Assembly: GCA_017163975.1 (NCBI GenBank)
Contig: JAFFSR010000264.1
Span: 6,854,501-6,918,500 of the forward strand
From: Anastatus disparis
Taxonomy: Eukaryota; Arthropoda; Insecta; Hymenoptera; Eupelmidae
Direction of reading: 5' to 3'
Length of the DNA stretch: 64,000 bases
Positions 1-10,608 of the stretch are shown piece after piece. A program made the position numbers and the translations under genes. Below the pieces are notes generated by a model. It was not told where the DNA came from. It saw only the letters and a program-made list of their open reading frames with translations, and did not search any database. The stretch's first letter is position 1. Each line of letters opens with the position of its first letter.

Positions 1-225
1 AGTTAATATTGTACCAAGGAAAAGGGCGATTATGAATTAAACCAACAAATAAAAAGGTAATAATTTAATTAATTATTTATATTTTTCTTTCCTCGATTCC
101 TAAAAAGGGCTCTCGAGCCTGCAATTCACCTCCCTCTATTCTCTACCGCTACTCTGCCACGCGAAAACTTTCTCGTTTGTGTAACCGCTCGACGCAACGA
201 GAACTGTAATGAACGAGTGAAATAA
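1..225. other. Unannotated AT-rich sequence
   Basis: I see no gene or repeat structure here. A slightly GC-richer stretch lies at about 110-210. The reading frame that continues into the ORF below opens only at 226, after a TAA at 223. Confidence 0.5.
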
Positions 226-270
226 AATATAAAAATTAATAACTTTTATTCGGACGTTACACACACATTA

Positions 271-1017
271 ATGTCGCCAAGAGTTGTTCGCTCAGATGCT
301 ATTACATTAAAAGATACAATAAAAAAATTACATGAAGCCTTCATCGAGCTTTACGGTATTTTGAAACCAAAATTACATTTTATGATACACTATCCGAGAA
401 TTTTATTGTTAAACGAACCTATTGTTAAATTTTGGTGTATACGGTTCGAGTCATTTTACCAATTAATAAAACGTAATGCAAATTCAAGTAATAATGCAAA
501 AAATTTATTTACAACTATAGCTAAAAAACAAGCACTGAAACTATGTGAAATGGCTCATAATTTTACGCATGAAAGTGGCATTGAGTTTAGATTGATGAGA
601 AAAACTATGTAAAGAAAAAATTACTTTAATGATACAATGAGCAATAATAAATGTGAGTACTATGACCAAGTTAATATCTACGATGTTAATTACAAAATTG
701 GAACTTTTTTTGTTATTTATATGGAAGAATGTGGAATAGAATTTGGTAGAATTACAAATGTAATTAATTTAAACAATCAAATTTATTTTTATTTAGATGT
801 GTTTGAAGAAATAGGTTTCGATGAACACTTTCATGCGTACATTATAGAAAGTAGTCATAAGAATAAATTAATAAAATTTTCAGAATTACCTGAGATAGAT
901 GCAAATCACTCAGTTATTAAAAACGATAAGTGGTATCTTATAGCGAACCTTACTGAAAAAAATGACATGAGATTTTGTGTGAAAAATTTTTATTTTTGTC
1001 GACACTCGAATACGTGA
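271..1017 (+). pseudogene. TE-derived ORF, C-terminal part, one in-frame stop
   Basis: One reading frame runs from 226 through 1017 with a single TAA at 610-612; codons 613-636 between the two halves are all open, so the two open pieces are one gene. The first half carries the pattern KPKLHFMIHYPRIL followed by FWCIRFESF, which I associate with uncharacterised transposon-derived proteins common in arthropods (usually KPKHHF..HYP ... W.MRFEAKH). The second half contains KFSELPE and a WYLIAN tail consistent with the same family's C terminus. No N-terminal catalytic region lies upstream, so the copy is 5'-truncated. Family membership is from memory of the motif; the broken frame is directly visible. 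It is probably not functional as a single protein. A domesticated gene with a stop polymorphism is less likely. Confidence 0.55.
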
Positions 1018-1041
1018 GATCTCATGTCATTTTTTTCAGTA
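951..1041. repeat. 23-bp perfect inverted repeat over ORF 3' end
   Basis: Positions 951-973 and 1019-1041 are exact reverse complements (core GACATGAGAT / ATCTCATGTC) with a 45-bp spacer. The left arm lies inside the reading frame and the right arm just after its TGA, so the transcript end could form a stem-loop. Confidence 0.8.
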
Positions 1042-1111
1042 GGGAAATATGTATTTTAAAAAGAAATGGTGAAGTTATATTTGTATACTGAGAATAAATA
1101 AATTATTTCCA

Positions 1112-1549
1112 TTAAGAGGCGGTCGGAACCAAATCGGTGACTTAGTTCGGTGCTTGTAATAAATGCTTATAATAAATTATTCATTTATTAATATGGTAAA
1201 AATATGGTCATTTCCTCTAGTCATGTATATAAAGAATAATTTAAAATAGTTAAAGCCACAAAAATATAAAAAAAATATTGTTATAAAGCGAAAAATGCCA
1301 CCTAACAATCGACACGACAGTTTTTTGCATGCGGTATATGTCAAGTCAGTTTGATATTTGTAATAAATGCTTATAATAATTTATTTACTTATTCATATGG
1401 TAAAAATATAGTCATTTCCTCTAGTCATGTATATAAAGAATAATTTGAAATAGTTTAAGCCATAAAAATATACAAAATATTATCGTAAAGCGAAAAATGC
1501 TGACTTGATATTACCGCAAGTCACCAATTTGGTTCCGACCGCCTCTTAA
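1112..1549. mobile_element. TTAA-flanked MITE (438 bp)
   Basis: TTAA at 1112-1115 and 1546-1549 bounds about 30-bp terminal inverted repeats starting TTAAGAGGCGGTCGGAACC. The inside holds two direct copies of a roughly 145-bp block (about 1154-1299 and 1358-1502). There is no coding capacity. TTAA targets are typical of piggyBac-like elements and of some other superfamilies, so the parent family is inferred only. It lies just 3' (minus sense) of the host-like exons, possibly in their intron. Confidence 0.85.
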
Positions 1550-2008
1550 GTCAAAAAACTGTTATTCTTTTTTTATTTTTGCTGAGTTTCAAACGCCAAG
1601 TCGAAAAGAGATTTAAATATTAATGTTGAAATTGCTTATTCATAATTTCAGAAAAATTACAATTGAGTGATTACAATTGTTATATACACTGCTGAAAAAA
1701 CATGAAATTTAATGCAAATTTAATGCAAAATTGGAAGCTTGCTTCAAGTATGTACATAAATATAAAGAAAATAATATATATATATATAGGAATAAAGTTA
1801 TATTTTATTTTTGATATTAAGTATTATACTTTATTATACATAATGAAACAGTAGCGTATACAAATTTTTTGTCATCGACCATAAGGATGTATTTGTGATG
1901 CCGCCTTAATATTTGTTTTGATAGCACTTGGAGCCTTACCCATTTGACTAACTGAAAATAATATACTCGATTGAGGACTAAATATTTAAAAAAATTCATA
2001 AATTCTAC
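1550..2008. other. AT-rich, possibly intronic
   Basis: No ORF or repeat of note apart from a short TA run near 1774-1788. If the exons at 2009-2456 are real, this is the start of their next intron on the minus strand. Confidence 0.3.
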
Positions 2009-2122
2009 CGATTGATTACCCATTGGTCCTTGTTGTGTTTGAGTTTGCCCTCCTGGTCTTCCGACCATTATATTCCCACCAATTGAATTTACTCCGGGTT
2101 GAATCATTGGTACAGAATCAGA
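2009..2122 (-). CDS. Internal exon of unrecognised host-like gene (exon B)
   Basis: On the minus strand a TTTTAG acceptor ends at 2123 and the exon reads SDSVPMIQPGVNSIGG, then NIMVGRPGGQTQTQQG and PMGNQS. It ends before a GTAGAA donor at 2008. It is 114 bp, phase 0 at both ends, and joins the exon at 2292-2456 in frame across a 169-bp intron. The Gly/Gln/Pro-rich low-complexity composition recalls disordered regions of transcription co-regulators, but I cannot name the gene. Base composition is less AT-rich than the surroundings, as expected for true coding sequence. An alternative donor GTAATC lies a few bases upstream (2019). Confidence 0.5.
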
Positions 2123-2291
2123 CTAAAAGATTTACAAAAAATTATGGCAAGAAAAAAAAATTGTGTTTTAAATATAGATGAAGAAAATATTTTGAATACT
2201 CTCATTACAAGTATAAGTTTAGATTTGCGTGGAATTTTTTACAAACAAACAAATAATGTGATGAGTAATTTAATTGTTTATCAAACATTAC

Positions 2292-2456
2292 CTTTAAACC
2301 TTTACCGCTTCCAACTGCATAAACAAGTAAATGTGTATCTGCAGAGCTACTAGTTTGTGCCTGTGATGTTCTAGATCCTGTTTCGCTTTCCCATTCTTCT
2401 CGAGCTTTATTAGCAATATCCCAAACATGATTGATAACTTTATTATATTGTGCCAC
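2292..2456 (-). CDS. Internal exon of unrecognised host-like gene (exon A)
   Basis: On the minus strand the acceptor TAGAAACAG ends at 2457. The exon of 165 bp (55 codons, phase 0 at both ends) reads VAQYNKVINHVWDIANKARE, continues with a Ser/Thr/Gln-rich stretch and closes YAVGSGKGLK before a canonical AAG|GTAATG donor at 2291. Splicing to 2009-2122 gives an uninterrupted frame. This is the best candidate for real host coding sequence in the window. No ATG is associated, so it is internal. I looked for a further upstream exon (2525-2707 is open on the same strand) but the splice phases do not connect. Function is unknown. Confidence 0.5.
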
Positions 2457-3213
2457 CTGTTTCTACAAGCAGTGATAAATGAGTGTTCATAATGAATTTA
2501 TTATTAGTACATTTGTTCCAATCGCTATATTGGTTCATGAATAAAAGATAAAAAGCTACCAAATAAAATATTTTGCAAAATGATTGGTGATATATTATCG
2601 TCTCTAACAAAGAGTATTATGATCAGATTGTCAGGCAAAAACGAGCTTGGTTTAGTTTTGTAACAAAAATTAGCATATTCGGCACCCTTTGCCACGAAAA
2701 ATAGCACGTTTTATTACGTCTACGATAAGTAATACATTTTTACGTTGTTTTGCGAAAATTAACTCTTTTCAATGATGTCAGTGTAAGGTAAGTACTTTTT
2801 CTTATAAAAATTGCATTTATGAAAAATTTAGAACCCAATAAAATTCATGTTCATAAACCCTACAATTATGTGATATAATTTTTAATCACAATGAATAATT
2901 CTTTTAATAATTCTTTTAATAATTTGTTAGAAAAAATATTTAATACTGTAGAAATTTTTTTTTAAATTTCAAGGGAAATTCAAAGGTATGATTTTGATTA
3001 AACGAGAAATTGGAGTTATTTTATCAAAAACCGACCTTTCATAAAATATTTTTAATTTTTTCTGAATTAAAATTTAAAAAATATGTAGAATAATATTTAG
3101 AATACAATTATTTATTAATCATCTCAAAATATAATAAGAACATATAAAGAATAATTTATTTTATAATTTGGAAAAATAAATGAAAAAATTGGTTTTTACA
3201 GAACTAATCTTAC
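2457..3213. other. AT-rich, no gene recognised
   Basis: Contains an open minus-strand stretch at 2525-2707 that I could not join to exon A by any phase-compatible splice. The rest is AT-rich with a small direct duplication of TAATTCTTT near 2896-2920. Confidence 0.35.
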
Positions 3214-3876
3214 AAGGAGAGTGTTTCACCTTCGGGTCACCGTTTTTGCTCAAATTTTGGGAATGTTTTCTAGATGCAGAAATATGAAGAAAGCCAAAAT
3301 TTTAGAGGCCAACGCTCAACATTTCCCTAGTTACAGGACATTGAAGAAAATCACTAAAAAAGTTACAAGATTTTCAAACGTTTATAGTTCCTCAGCATTA
3401 TTAGCTAGAAGCTTAACCCTTTTTTTTAAATGAAACCTGAGCTCAAATCCTTTCAAAATAGCACCTATACCAGCTCAAAATATTATTTTTTCCCAAAGTT
3501 ATAGCGTAATAAAGATTGGACCTGAATTTTTTGTTTGAAACATTAATTAATAATAAAAGCTAAAATTGGGTTCAATCTTTATTATGCTATAACTTTGGGG
3601 AAAAATAATATTTCGATATGCTATAGCTACTATTTCGAAAGGATTTGAGCTCAGTTTTCATTTAAAAAAAGGTTTAAGCTTCTAGCTAATAATTCTGAGG
3701 AACTATAAGCGTTGGAAAATCTAGTAACTTTTTTAGTGATTTTCTTCGATGGCCCGTAACTAGGGAAATGTTGAGCGTTGGCCTCTAAAATTTTGGCTTC
3801 CTTCATATTTCTGCATCCAGAAAACATTCCCAAAATTTGAGCAAAAACGATGACCCGAAGGTAAAACACTCTCCTT
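3214..3876. mobile_element. Foldback element FB-a
   Basis: About 310-bp arms are inverted copies of each other around a centre near 3530-3550. The ends read AAGGAGAGTGTTTCACC (left) and GGTAAAACACTCTCCTT (right). It is homologous along its length to the elements at 18093 and 20661 (shared blocks such as CCAACGCTCAA, TTTCCCTAGTTACAGG, AATCACTAAAAAAGTTAC). Short open frames on both strands are by-products of the palindrome. Confidence 0.85.
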
Positions 3877-3877
3877 T

Positions 3878-5310
3878 TGCTTTCTCATAGAGAAAGCATT
3901 GTATCGGTAAAAAAAATTTTTTTTTATTTTTTCATTAATTTGTACATATTTAGACTCAGAGAGTCGAAAAAAGTGGTTTCCAGAAAAAGTCTGTATGTAT
4001 GTGTGTGTGTGTGTGTGTATGTATTCAGTACGCCAATCAGATCTCGAGAAGTACTCGATGGATTAGCTTCAAATTTTGCATGCAATTTATTTTTTTGTCT
4101 AACAGGGGGGGAAGCTATTGAAAATTGATCTTCTTAGCTCAGTTTTTTTTAGAGACATTTTAAGAATTTTAAAAAAATTTTGATTTTTAATTTTTTTGAT
4201 ATTTTACGTAAACTACTCGAAGAATTTTCTTGAAAATTTGTATGAACATTATTTGCGACTGCCAAAAGAAGAAAAACTTTTACTAACTGATTTTCTTAGC
4301 GCACTTTTAATTTTAGAGCATTTTGAAAATTTTGAATAAAATTTTTCTAATTTTTTTTATATTTTACGTAAACTACTCGATGAAGGAGCTTCAAATTATG
4401 TATGGGAATTATTTATGATTGTCAAAATACAATGAACTTTTGAAAACTAATTTTCTTCAATTTTCTTAGCGCACATTTAATTTTAGAGCATTTTGAAAAT
4501 TTTGAAGAAATTTTTTATTTTTAATTTCTTTTCTATTGCACAAAAATCACTCGATAAACTTGCTCAAAAATTTTCATGCAAATTATTCACTATTATCTGA
4601 ATAAATCAAGCTTTGGAAAACTTATTTTCTTAGCGCAGTTTTAATTTTAGAGCTTTTTGAAAATTTTGGAAAAAATGTTCATATTTCATTTTTTTTCTAT
4701 TACACAAAAGCCATTTGATAGATTTGCTCAAAAATTTTCATAGAAATTATTTGTTATTGCCTAATTAAAGCAAGCTTGGAAAAACTTATTTTCTTAATGC
4801 AGTTTTAATTTTAGAGCATTTTGTAAATTTTGAATAGAATTTCACTTATTTTTTGGTATTTTACGTAAACTACTCGATGAAGTAGCTTAAAATTATGTAT
4901 AGAAATTATTTACGATTGCCTAAATAAAATGAACTTTTGAAAACTTGTTTTCTTAGCGTAGTTGTAACGTTAAAGCGTTTTGAAAATTTTAAAACAATGT
5001 TTATTCTTCAATTATTTGGTATTTTTTGTAAACTATTCGATGAAAATGTTCCAAAATTTGTATGCAAGTTATTGGTTATAGTGTTAAGAAGACAAGCTTG
5101 GGAAAATTAATTTTATAAACGCATTTTTAATTTTAGAGCATCATAAAATCACATTATGCAAATGGCAAAAGTAAGAAAGAGTAAAATTCATATAGTTTTC
5201 GTAGGTATTAAGACAGCCTTCAATACAGAGGATAGGGACATTTATATTAACATCGTATTTAAAAAAATAAAGTCAAATTACTCTAACTCAATGTGCTCTA
5301 TGAGAAAGCA
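3878..5310. mobile_element. 1.43-kb element with 15-bp TIRs and internal ~160-bp repeats
   Basis: The left end TGCTTTCTCATAGAG (3878-3892) is the exact reverse complement of CTCTATGAGAAAGCA at 5296-5310. Inside are a short GT run (about 4000-4020) and six or so degenerate copies of a 160-170-bp unit (blocks TACGTAAACTACTCGATGAA and AGCGCAGTTTTAATTTTAG recur). No coding capacity. It abuts FB-a directly. A second, truncated copy lies at 58893. Confidence 0.75.
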
Positions 5311-5643
5311 TTGCGCCAAAGCACTTGGCAGCGTTTTAGTATTGTTTAACTAGTTTCAACTTAATCAAATTTTAAATATAGTTTTACCTTAAAAATTTTG
5401 ATTTTAATACTAATTAGAAAATTATTAGTAATCATACTTTATACGAAATTTAAAATATTCTTAACAATAAGTAGCTTGTAATTACATGATAAAAGCTACA
5501 AAATCATGTAGAAATTAGTCCATTTTTAATCGACGTTTAAAAATCCTTTTTTTTTCTTTTTATCAAACGGTAGTTTTGATTTGTATATTCGAGGTAATAT
5601 ATATTTTAACCTTCCAGGTGCAAAGTAGCACTCACCCGCCCAC
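5311..5643. other. AT-rich gap
   Basis: No gene, repeat or RNA recognised. Confidence 0.4.
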
Positions 5644-5690
5644 TTAAGAGCAGGCCGGATTCGCTGTCCTTGTCTAATTGAGATTTTTGT
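5644..5690. repeat. Solo end of a TTAAGAGCAGG-type element
   Basis: TTAAGAGCAGGCCGGATTCG followed by CTGTCCTTGTCTAATT matches, with several changes, the termini of the TTAA elements at 8095 and 17699. No matching opposite end was found, so this is a degraded or truncated copy. Confidence 0.5.
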
Positions 5691-6019
5691 TATTTACTCA
5701 AGTATTAATCGGTGTATTTGCAAATTGAAGGTCGAGCGCAATAGATATGATTATTACAAATATGTATGCACAAGAAAAAAAAATCTACCAATTTGTTTTT
5801 GAGAAAAGTAAGGAACGCGAAAATATTATAAACATAAACTTTTACTTCAGAGACCATGAAAAACCAATTGAAAAGTCCTATTGGGCAAAAACAACCTTGA
5901 AATAAAGTTTCATTGGGCAACACTTGAAAAGAAAAAGTAACTACTTGGTAATAACCTTAAGTTAACAGTAAAACAGGCCAATAAAAATCTAATGAAAAAA
6001 AAACAATGAGAAAGAGAGA

Positions 6020-6021
<2 letters not shown>

Positions 6022-6078
<57 letters not shown>
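6022..6078. repeat. (TA)n microsatellite
   Basis: A pure TA run of about 55 bp directly after a short GA-rich stretch. Confidence 0.95.
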
Positions 6079-6081
<3 letters not shown>

Positions 6082-6286
6082 CAATAAACTAGATACTTTA
6101 TTCTTTGTCTCGCTCATGTATATATATGAATTTTAATGATCGATAAGTTTTTTGTTGGCATATTGTATTTAATTAATAAAATATTAGTGAAATAAATACT
6201 TAAACAATATAATTTCACATTCAAGAAGAATACTTTTGGAATCGTTTTTGCTTTTTTTTTGTTTGGAAAAGGCCTAATTTTGATAA

Positions 6287-6948
6287 TATATGTGTGGGTT
6301 AGAATGGGAGTGGCATAAGTCACATACTTCTAATTTCGAGATTTTCGATATTAAAGTTTTAAATTAATATACATTTCTATTGAGTGCCATTTTTACAGTG
6401 CTTGAAATATTAACGGCATGTCCGAGCTGCAGCAATCGAGTTTTGCTTTTTTTATTTTATCGATATCTTTTTAAATTCTTAAATTAAACAAATATAATGA
6501 CTTGTCCGCACTAAAGCTATATTAGTACAATAATTTTTGTTAAAATAAAAAATCATTTGGACTAATTTTTTTATGAGCTTGGATTGGAAATTAGATATCA
6601 AACTCGACAAACTTAACCTTAAAATACGATATATTGAAAGTTTTTATCATAACTTTGTATGCATAATATTTTGGTGGTTTTCTTGAATTGTCCGCACTAG
6701 AGTTTAATCTTACAAATTTTTTCTTTATAGCAAAAAAACTCAATTAAACGCATCGTTTATTCATAAGTTAAGATTGGAAATATTATTAGAAGGCTGACAG
6801 CTTCGTCATGCTTTTAAAGAAAAATAAACAAAAAAGCCACTCTATTTTGAAAAATAAGTTGTTTTAATGTTAAAGAAATGAAATATACCACTAACTAAAT
6901 TTTTCTTAAAATGTGACTTATGCCACTCTCATTCTCACCCACACATAT
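6287..6948. mobile_element. 660-bp TIR element, TA-flanked
   Basis: Left end TATGTGTGGGTTAGAATGGG and right end CTCTCATTCTCACCCACACATA pair over about 38 bp with two or three mismatches, extending through GTGGCATAAGTCACAT. TA dinucleotides border both ends, as for Tc1/mariner-like MITEs, though the superfamily is an inference. Inside, two TTGTCCGCACTA blocks are repeated. No ORF. Confidence 0.75.
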
Positions 6949-8094
6949 AGTTTTCACTTTTTTCGAGTTATCATTCAGGAAGTGCATATTTTTGCTGATA
7001 TATAGCATTTGTTTTTATTCACGAATTATCATTCACGGAGGGTATTGTTTTTGTTAAAATTGATTTTCTAGAGTATAGACTACATGTGACGGATTTATCT
7101 CACACGTACTATAAAATAGTATACGATACTTGCGACCTATGTGGAACACAATTGCACATAGGTCATTTGAATCATAATGTACTATTACTAAAATATAAGA
7201 CTCTTTTTTGCAAACAACTATTCTTCTTATAAGGCAATTGTGAACCAATACAGATATCTGTTATACGGACTCTGTTTAGGGGCCAAAATAAGCTTTTATT
7301 ACTGGAGTCGAGTTTGGCGCGCAAGCGAAGTGAAGGTGTTAATAAAGACAAGGGCAAAAAAAATTTATCTTCCGTTTCCGTGATTGACATCTTATTTTTC
7401 ACACAAAGGACTTTCAATTCAATGTTATTATAATAACAAAAATTCAAATAAAAAATAAAAATACCATCATAAAAATAGAAATATGAATATGAAAATAAAA
7501 ATGAAAATATAAATATGAAATACGATTGTTAGATTAAGAAATACAATAAAAAATAAAAATATTCTGTAAACGGAGCTAAGCGGACTATTATGTACTTTTG
7601 CGTATGTATAATAATATAGATCGTTTCACTTCTGTTAATAATTTACAAAAAATTATTGTTATACATAAATAGAATTACAAAATCATAAAATAAAAAATTA
7701 TAAAATCGTATATGAAAAAATATCAGGTTTGTCCCGTTTTACAATACTTATTAGAACGAAATTGAAAATAACAATACAAATATAAATACAAAATTAAATT
7801 ATTGGGTTACGGAATAAAATCGAAAAATATACTTAAAAGAAAATTCCTATATAAGAATAAATAGTAGATATTAATGATTAATAAAAATGACGCTGCACGT
7901 CTAAAATAAACATATAATGCGGTAAAATTATATTTAGCTATGATGTAAAATAATAATTTTACAAAAAATGTACTTTTTTTTAATTATTAAAAAAAACAGA
8001 AGTTAAATTTCTTTACGAAATTATATAACTCATAAATTTATTTAATTTCTATCACTGTTTTATTTAATATTGAAATAACTTTAAATTTACTTTA
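6949..8094. other. AT-rich gap with no recognised gene
   Basis: Two short minus-strand open frames (7054-7248, 7172-7447) show no recognisable motif and overlap in different frames. From 7440 the sequence is dominated by AAAATAAAAAT-like low complexity. Confidence 0.45.
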
Positions 8095-9472
8095 TTAAGA
8101 GCAGATCGTACATCTCTATCCTTTTCTAGCAAAAAATTATTTTACTGCAAAATCTGATGATTGTAGCAAAAAATAAGAAGAAAGCCCCATCTCGTATAAT
8201 AAAAAGCAATATTTTCTTTTATAAGGAAAAATTATTTTTATCGCTTCGTTTTTAAGAAAACTTTGAAAAACTGAATTGTCCATCCTAACCTCTATTTTTT
8301 AAGGTTTCCTTCAAAACAAATCGATAAAAATAATTTTTCCTCATCAAAGAAAATATTGCTTTTCATGATACAAGATGGGGCTATCTCCTTATTTTTTGCT
8401 ACAATTATTAGTTTTTGCAAAAATAGTATATTATGTTCCGAGGCATGGAACAGGCTCATTCCATGCGCGTGTTGGTTTGCTTCGCGAGGCGAAGCCGAGC
8501 GAAGCAAAACACGCGCATATGATGAGCCTGTTTCGTGCCGAGGAACGTATACGATTTTCCTTCATGCCCGGCCGGAACTTTGCCACCCCAAAAAGTGATA
8601 AAACTCCATTTTTAATTAAAAAAAATTCGTCAAAAGCGAAGAGTCATCTGTTACGTTATTTCGTTGTAGCGCGCATGCGCAAGCAATTACAGTATACAGT
8701 TGAGTTCGGTAGAGAAAGAGAGAGAGAAAAAACCGAACATAGCAGCACACATAGCAGTTAACATAAGATACACAATAAATATATAAATGATAATTCAAAT
8801 TTAAAAAACGTAAGAAATAATGAAATGTGTTTATAATACTTTTATATTACTATATTTTGTGTATGAAAACCTTTTAAAGAGCAAAAGAAAAAATTGTGAG
8901 TTAAAACAATTGTGTATGTTAGTAAAGATATAGTTCATTTTAATAAATATAAATGTATTAATATCAAGTGCACAAAAACAAAACGTGTAAAGCAAAACGT
9001 GTAAAAACGTGAATTTAATTATTTTCTTTGTACAAAAACAATCATGAAGTGTTTAAAAGAGTGTCGTGAATTAAAAGAAACGTGTATGAAAAAGAATATC
9101 TATTTTAAACAAAAGTTATAATTCGTTATAATTTAAACTATTATATGTATACTAGTGTATTAATATCGAGTGTGTTTGTTTATTTAATAACTACAAGTAT
9201 GCTGTATGCATTTATCTATTTAATTCTGAGGTTAGACATTCGCGTATATATAGATATAGTTTAAGTATACAGCAGATAGCGAAGCGACCGAGAAGACGTA
9301 CAGTTCGTAGCTGCACGGTGCGTTCTGCGCACGTATGTAACGGAATAACACGAATGTATTCGGCTGGTTCCCTGCCGCATGAGGAGCACTTTTAGGCAAA
9401 GTTTCGGCACAGGTATGAAGGAAAATTATTTCTTTGATTGGAAAAGGACAGAGATATACGACCTGCTCTTAA
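8095..9472. mobile_element. 1.38-kb TTAA-flanked element
   Basis: TTAA at 8095-8098 and 9469-9472. The TIRs are TTAAGAGCAGATCGTACATC and, read inward from the right, TTAAGAGCAGGTCGTATATC. The first 340 bp is a foldback block homologous to the whole MITE at 17699-18065. The rest includes a GC-rich hairpin (8438-8554) and an inverted pair (about 8555-8600 with 9385-9425, CTTCATGCC / GGTATGAAGG). No transposase is present, so it is non-autonomous. Confidence 0.85.
8438..8554. repeat. GC-rich imperfect hairpin
   Basis: GGAACAGGCTCATTCCATGC with GCGCGTG and GCTTCG blocks pairs with CGAAGC, CACGCGCAT and ATGAGCCTGTTTCGTGCC downstream. It is a large stem inside the TTAA element, and the open frames crossing it are palindrome by-products. 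Confidence 0.7.
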
Positions 9473-9620
9473 AGGAATTAATTGTTTTTAATTGTAAATA
9501 AAATAGTGCATGAAATTTTTATTAATAATGGTATTTATTTTACAAAATAAAAAAATATTTTTGTCATCCAAACTATTATCATTTGTAGCAAAAGTAATGT
9601 TTTAAATGATTGGCTTATAA

Positions 9621-9625
9621 TAGCT
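9621..9625. repeat. TAGCT target-site duplication (left)
   Basis: The five bases TAGCT directly precede the LTR TG and recur at 16433-16437 directly after the other LTR. Confidence 0.9.
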
Positions 9626-9939
9626 TGTATGACTGGGAGCCAGGAAAGGTGAAGAGAAGAAGAAAGGATGTGAAACGCACGTAAATTCAAATCTTTAATT
9701 TTATTAGGAATCAACACAATGACTGGAAACACTGTATTAACGGAAAACTACAAAAAACTGAAAGTAACACTTGCACACTTGAGAAACAACAAATTACAAA
9801 CTCAGATCCAATCGGCGACCGACCGGTTGCGTTGCTCATGAGAGACTGACCACCTCGGATCGCGCGCAACTCTCAAGACCCCTCAAATTCCCACTCCTCA
9901 TGCGCAGAACAAAGAACTCACGCGGAGCGCGTCCGAACA
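9626..9939 (-). repeat. 3' LTR of BEL/Pao element
   Basis: 314 bp, bounded by TG and CA in plus sense. It contains TTTTATTAGGAATC and GC-rich ends, and is nearly identical to 16119-16432. Confidence 0.95.
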
Positions 9940-9954
9940 TCCCGCCCACCTTCG
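9940..9954 (-). promoter_or_regulatory. Polypurine tract of BEL/Pao element
   Basis: Read on the minus strand the sequence is GAAGGTGGGCGGGA directly before the TGTTCGG of the 3' LTR. This is the expected place and composition for priming of second-strand DNA. Confidence 0.7.
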
Positions 9955-9988
9955 CGGAATGGAGCGAATTAGAATTGGCTCCAGCCTT

Positions 9989-10504
9989 TCACGTGGAATC
10001 TGCTCTTAAAATCGGACGAATCTTGGAGATCGGTCGGACATACTCACTAGTCGCTGTCTTGATGGTGACAACTCGGACAAGACCATCAGGGCCGGAGTGG
10101 ACTTTGATACGACCCAGAGGCCATCGTCCTCCTTTTATCAGTGATGGATCTAGAACTAGAACCAAGTCTCCCTCGTGAAGGTTCTTGGATGGTCGAGTCA
10201 ATTTGTGTCGCTGTTGAAGCGTATGAAGGTAGTCAGAAGACCACCGCTGCCAAAAATGATCTCTCATGGATTGGACTGACCGCCAGTGGGTCAGGTGAGT
10301 GGTCTGTTCGGAGCTGACTTCAGGCTCCGGAATTTGCTGTGGTGCGAAGCCTGTGAGAGCATGCCAGGGGGTGATTAATTCCAAATCATCCAGATCCCCT
10401 GTTGGAGGGAGAAGCGGGCGAGAGTTCATGCAGAATTCGATCTGACATAAGAGAGTGGTGAGCTCTTCGTAGGTGAGAATTTGTTGGCCAATGACCCGTT
10501 TCAT
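9989..10504 (-). pseudogene. BEL/Pao integrase C-terminal region (DUF5641-like)
   Basis: 171 codons open on the minus strand. It begins with the end of the integrase core (IEFCMNSRPLLP, where the family's third catalytic acidic residue lies just before) and continues through PWHALTGFAPQQ, WRSVQSMRDHFWQRWSSDYL and a basic VLVLDPSLIKGGRWPLGR segment. That order is typical of the tail of BEL/Pao polyproteins. It ends close to the 3' LTR. It is in a different frame from the upstream integrase segment, so it cannot be translated together with it. Identification is firm by motif order. Confidence 0.9.
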
Positions 10505-10608
10505 ATGAGACTTCGCAGATTTGACGGCGGCTTCCCAGAGGCCACCAAAGTGGGGAGCAGAAGGAGGGATAAATTTTCATGTTATGCCTTCTGTGTCGAG
10601 TTCGTCTG

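Noticed and set aside
2009..2456. Assignment of the two exons to a Mediator subunit (for example MED15)
   Set aside because: The Gln/Gly/Pro-rich composition suggested it, but I could not match any specific motif, so no symbol is given.
2525..2707. Possible third exon of the host-like gene
   Set aside because: The open frame is 60 codons, but its best donor gives a phase that makes a stop when joined to the exon at 2292-2456.
3221..3869. Two similar 70-codon proteins on opposite strands
   Set aside because: They are the same sequence read from the two arms of the foldback FB-a.
8292..8798. Overlapping open frames of 60-128 codons on both strands
   Set aside because: They lie across palindromes of the TTAA element and mirror each other; no domain.
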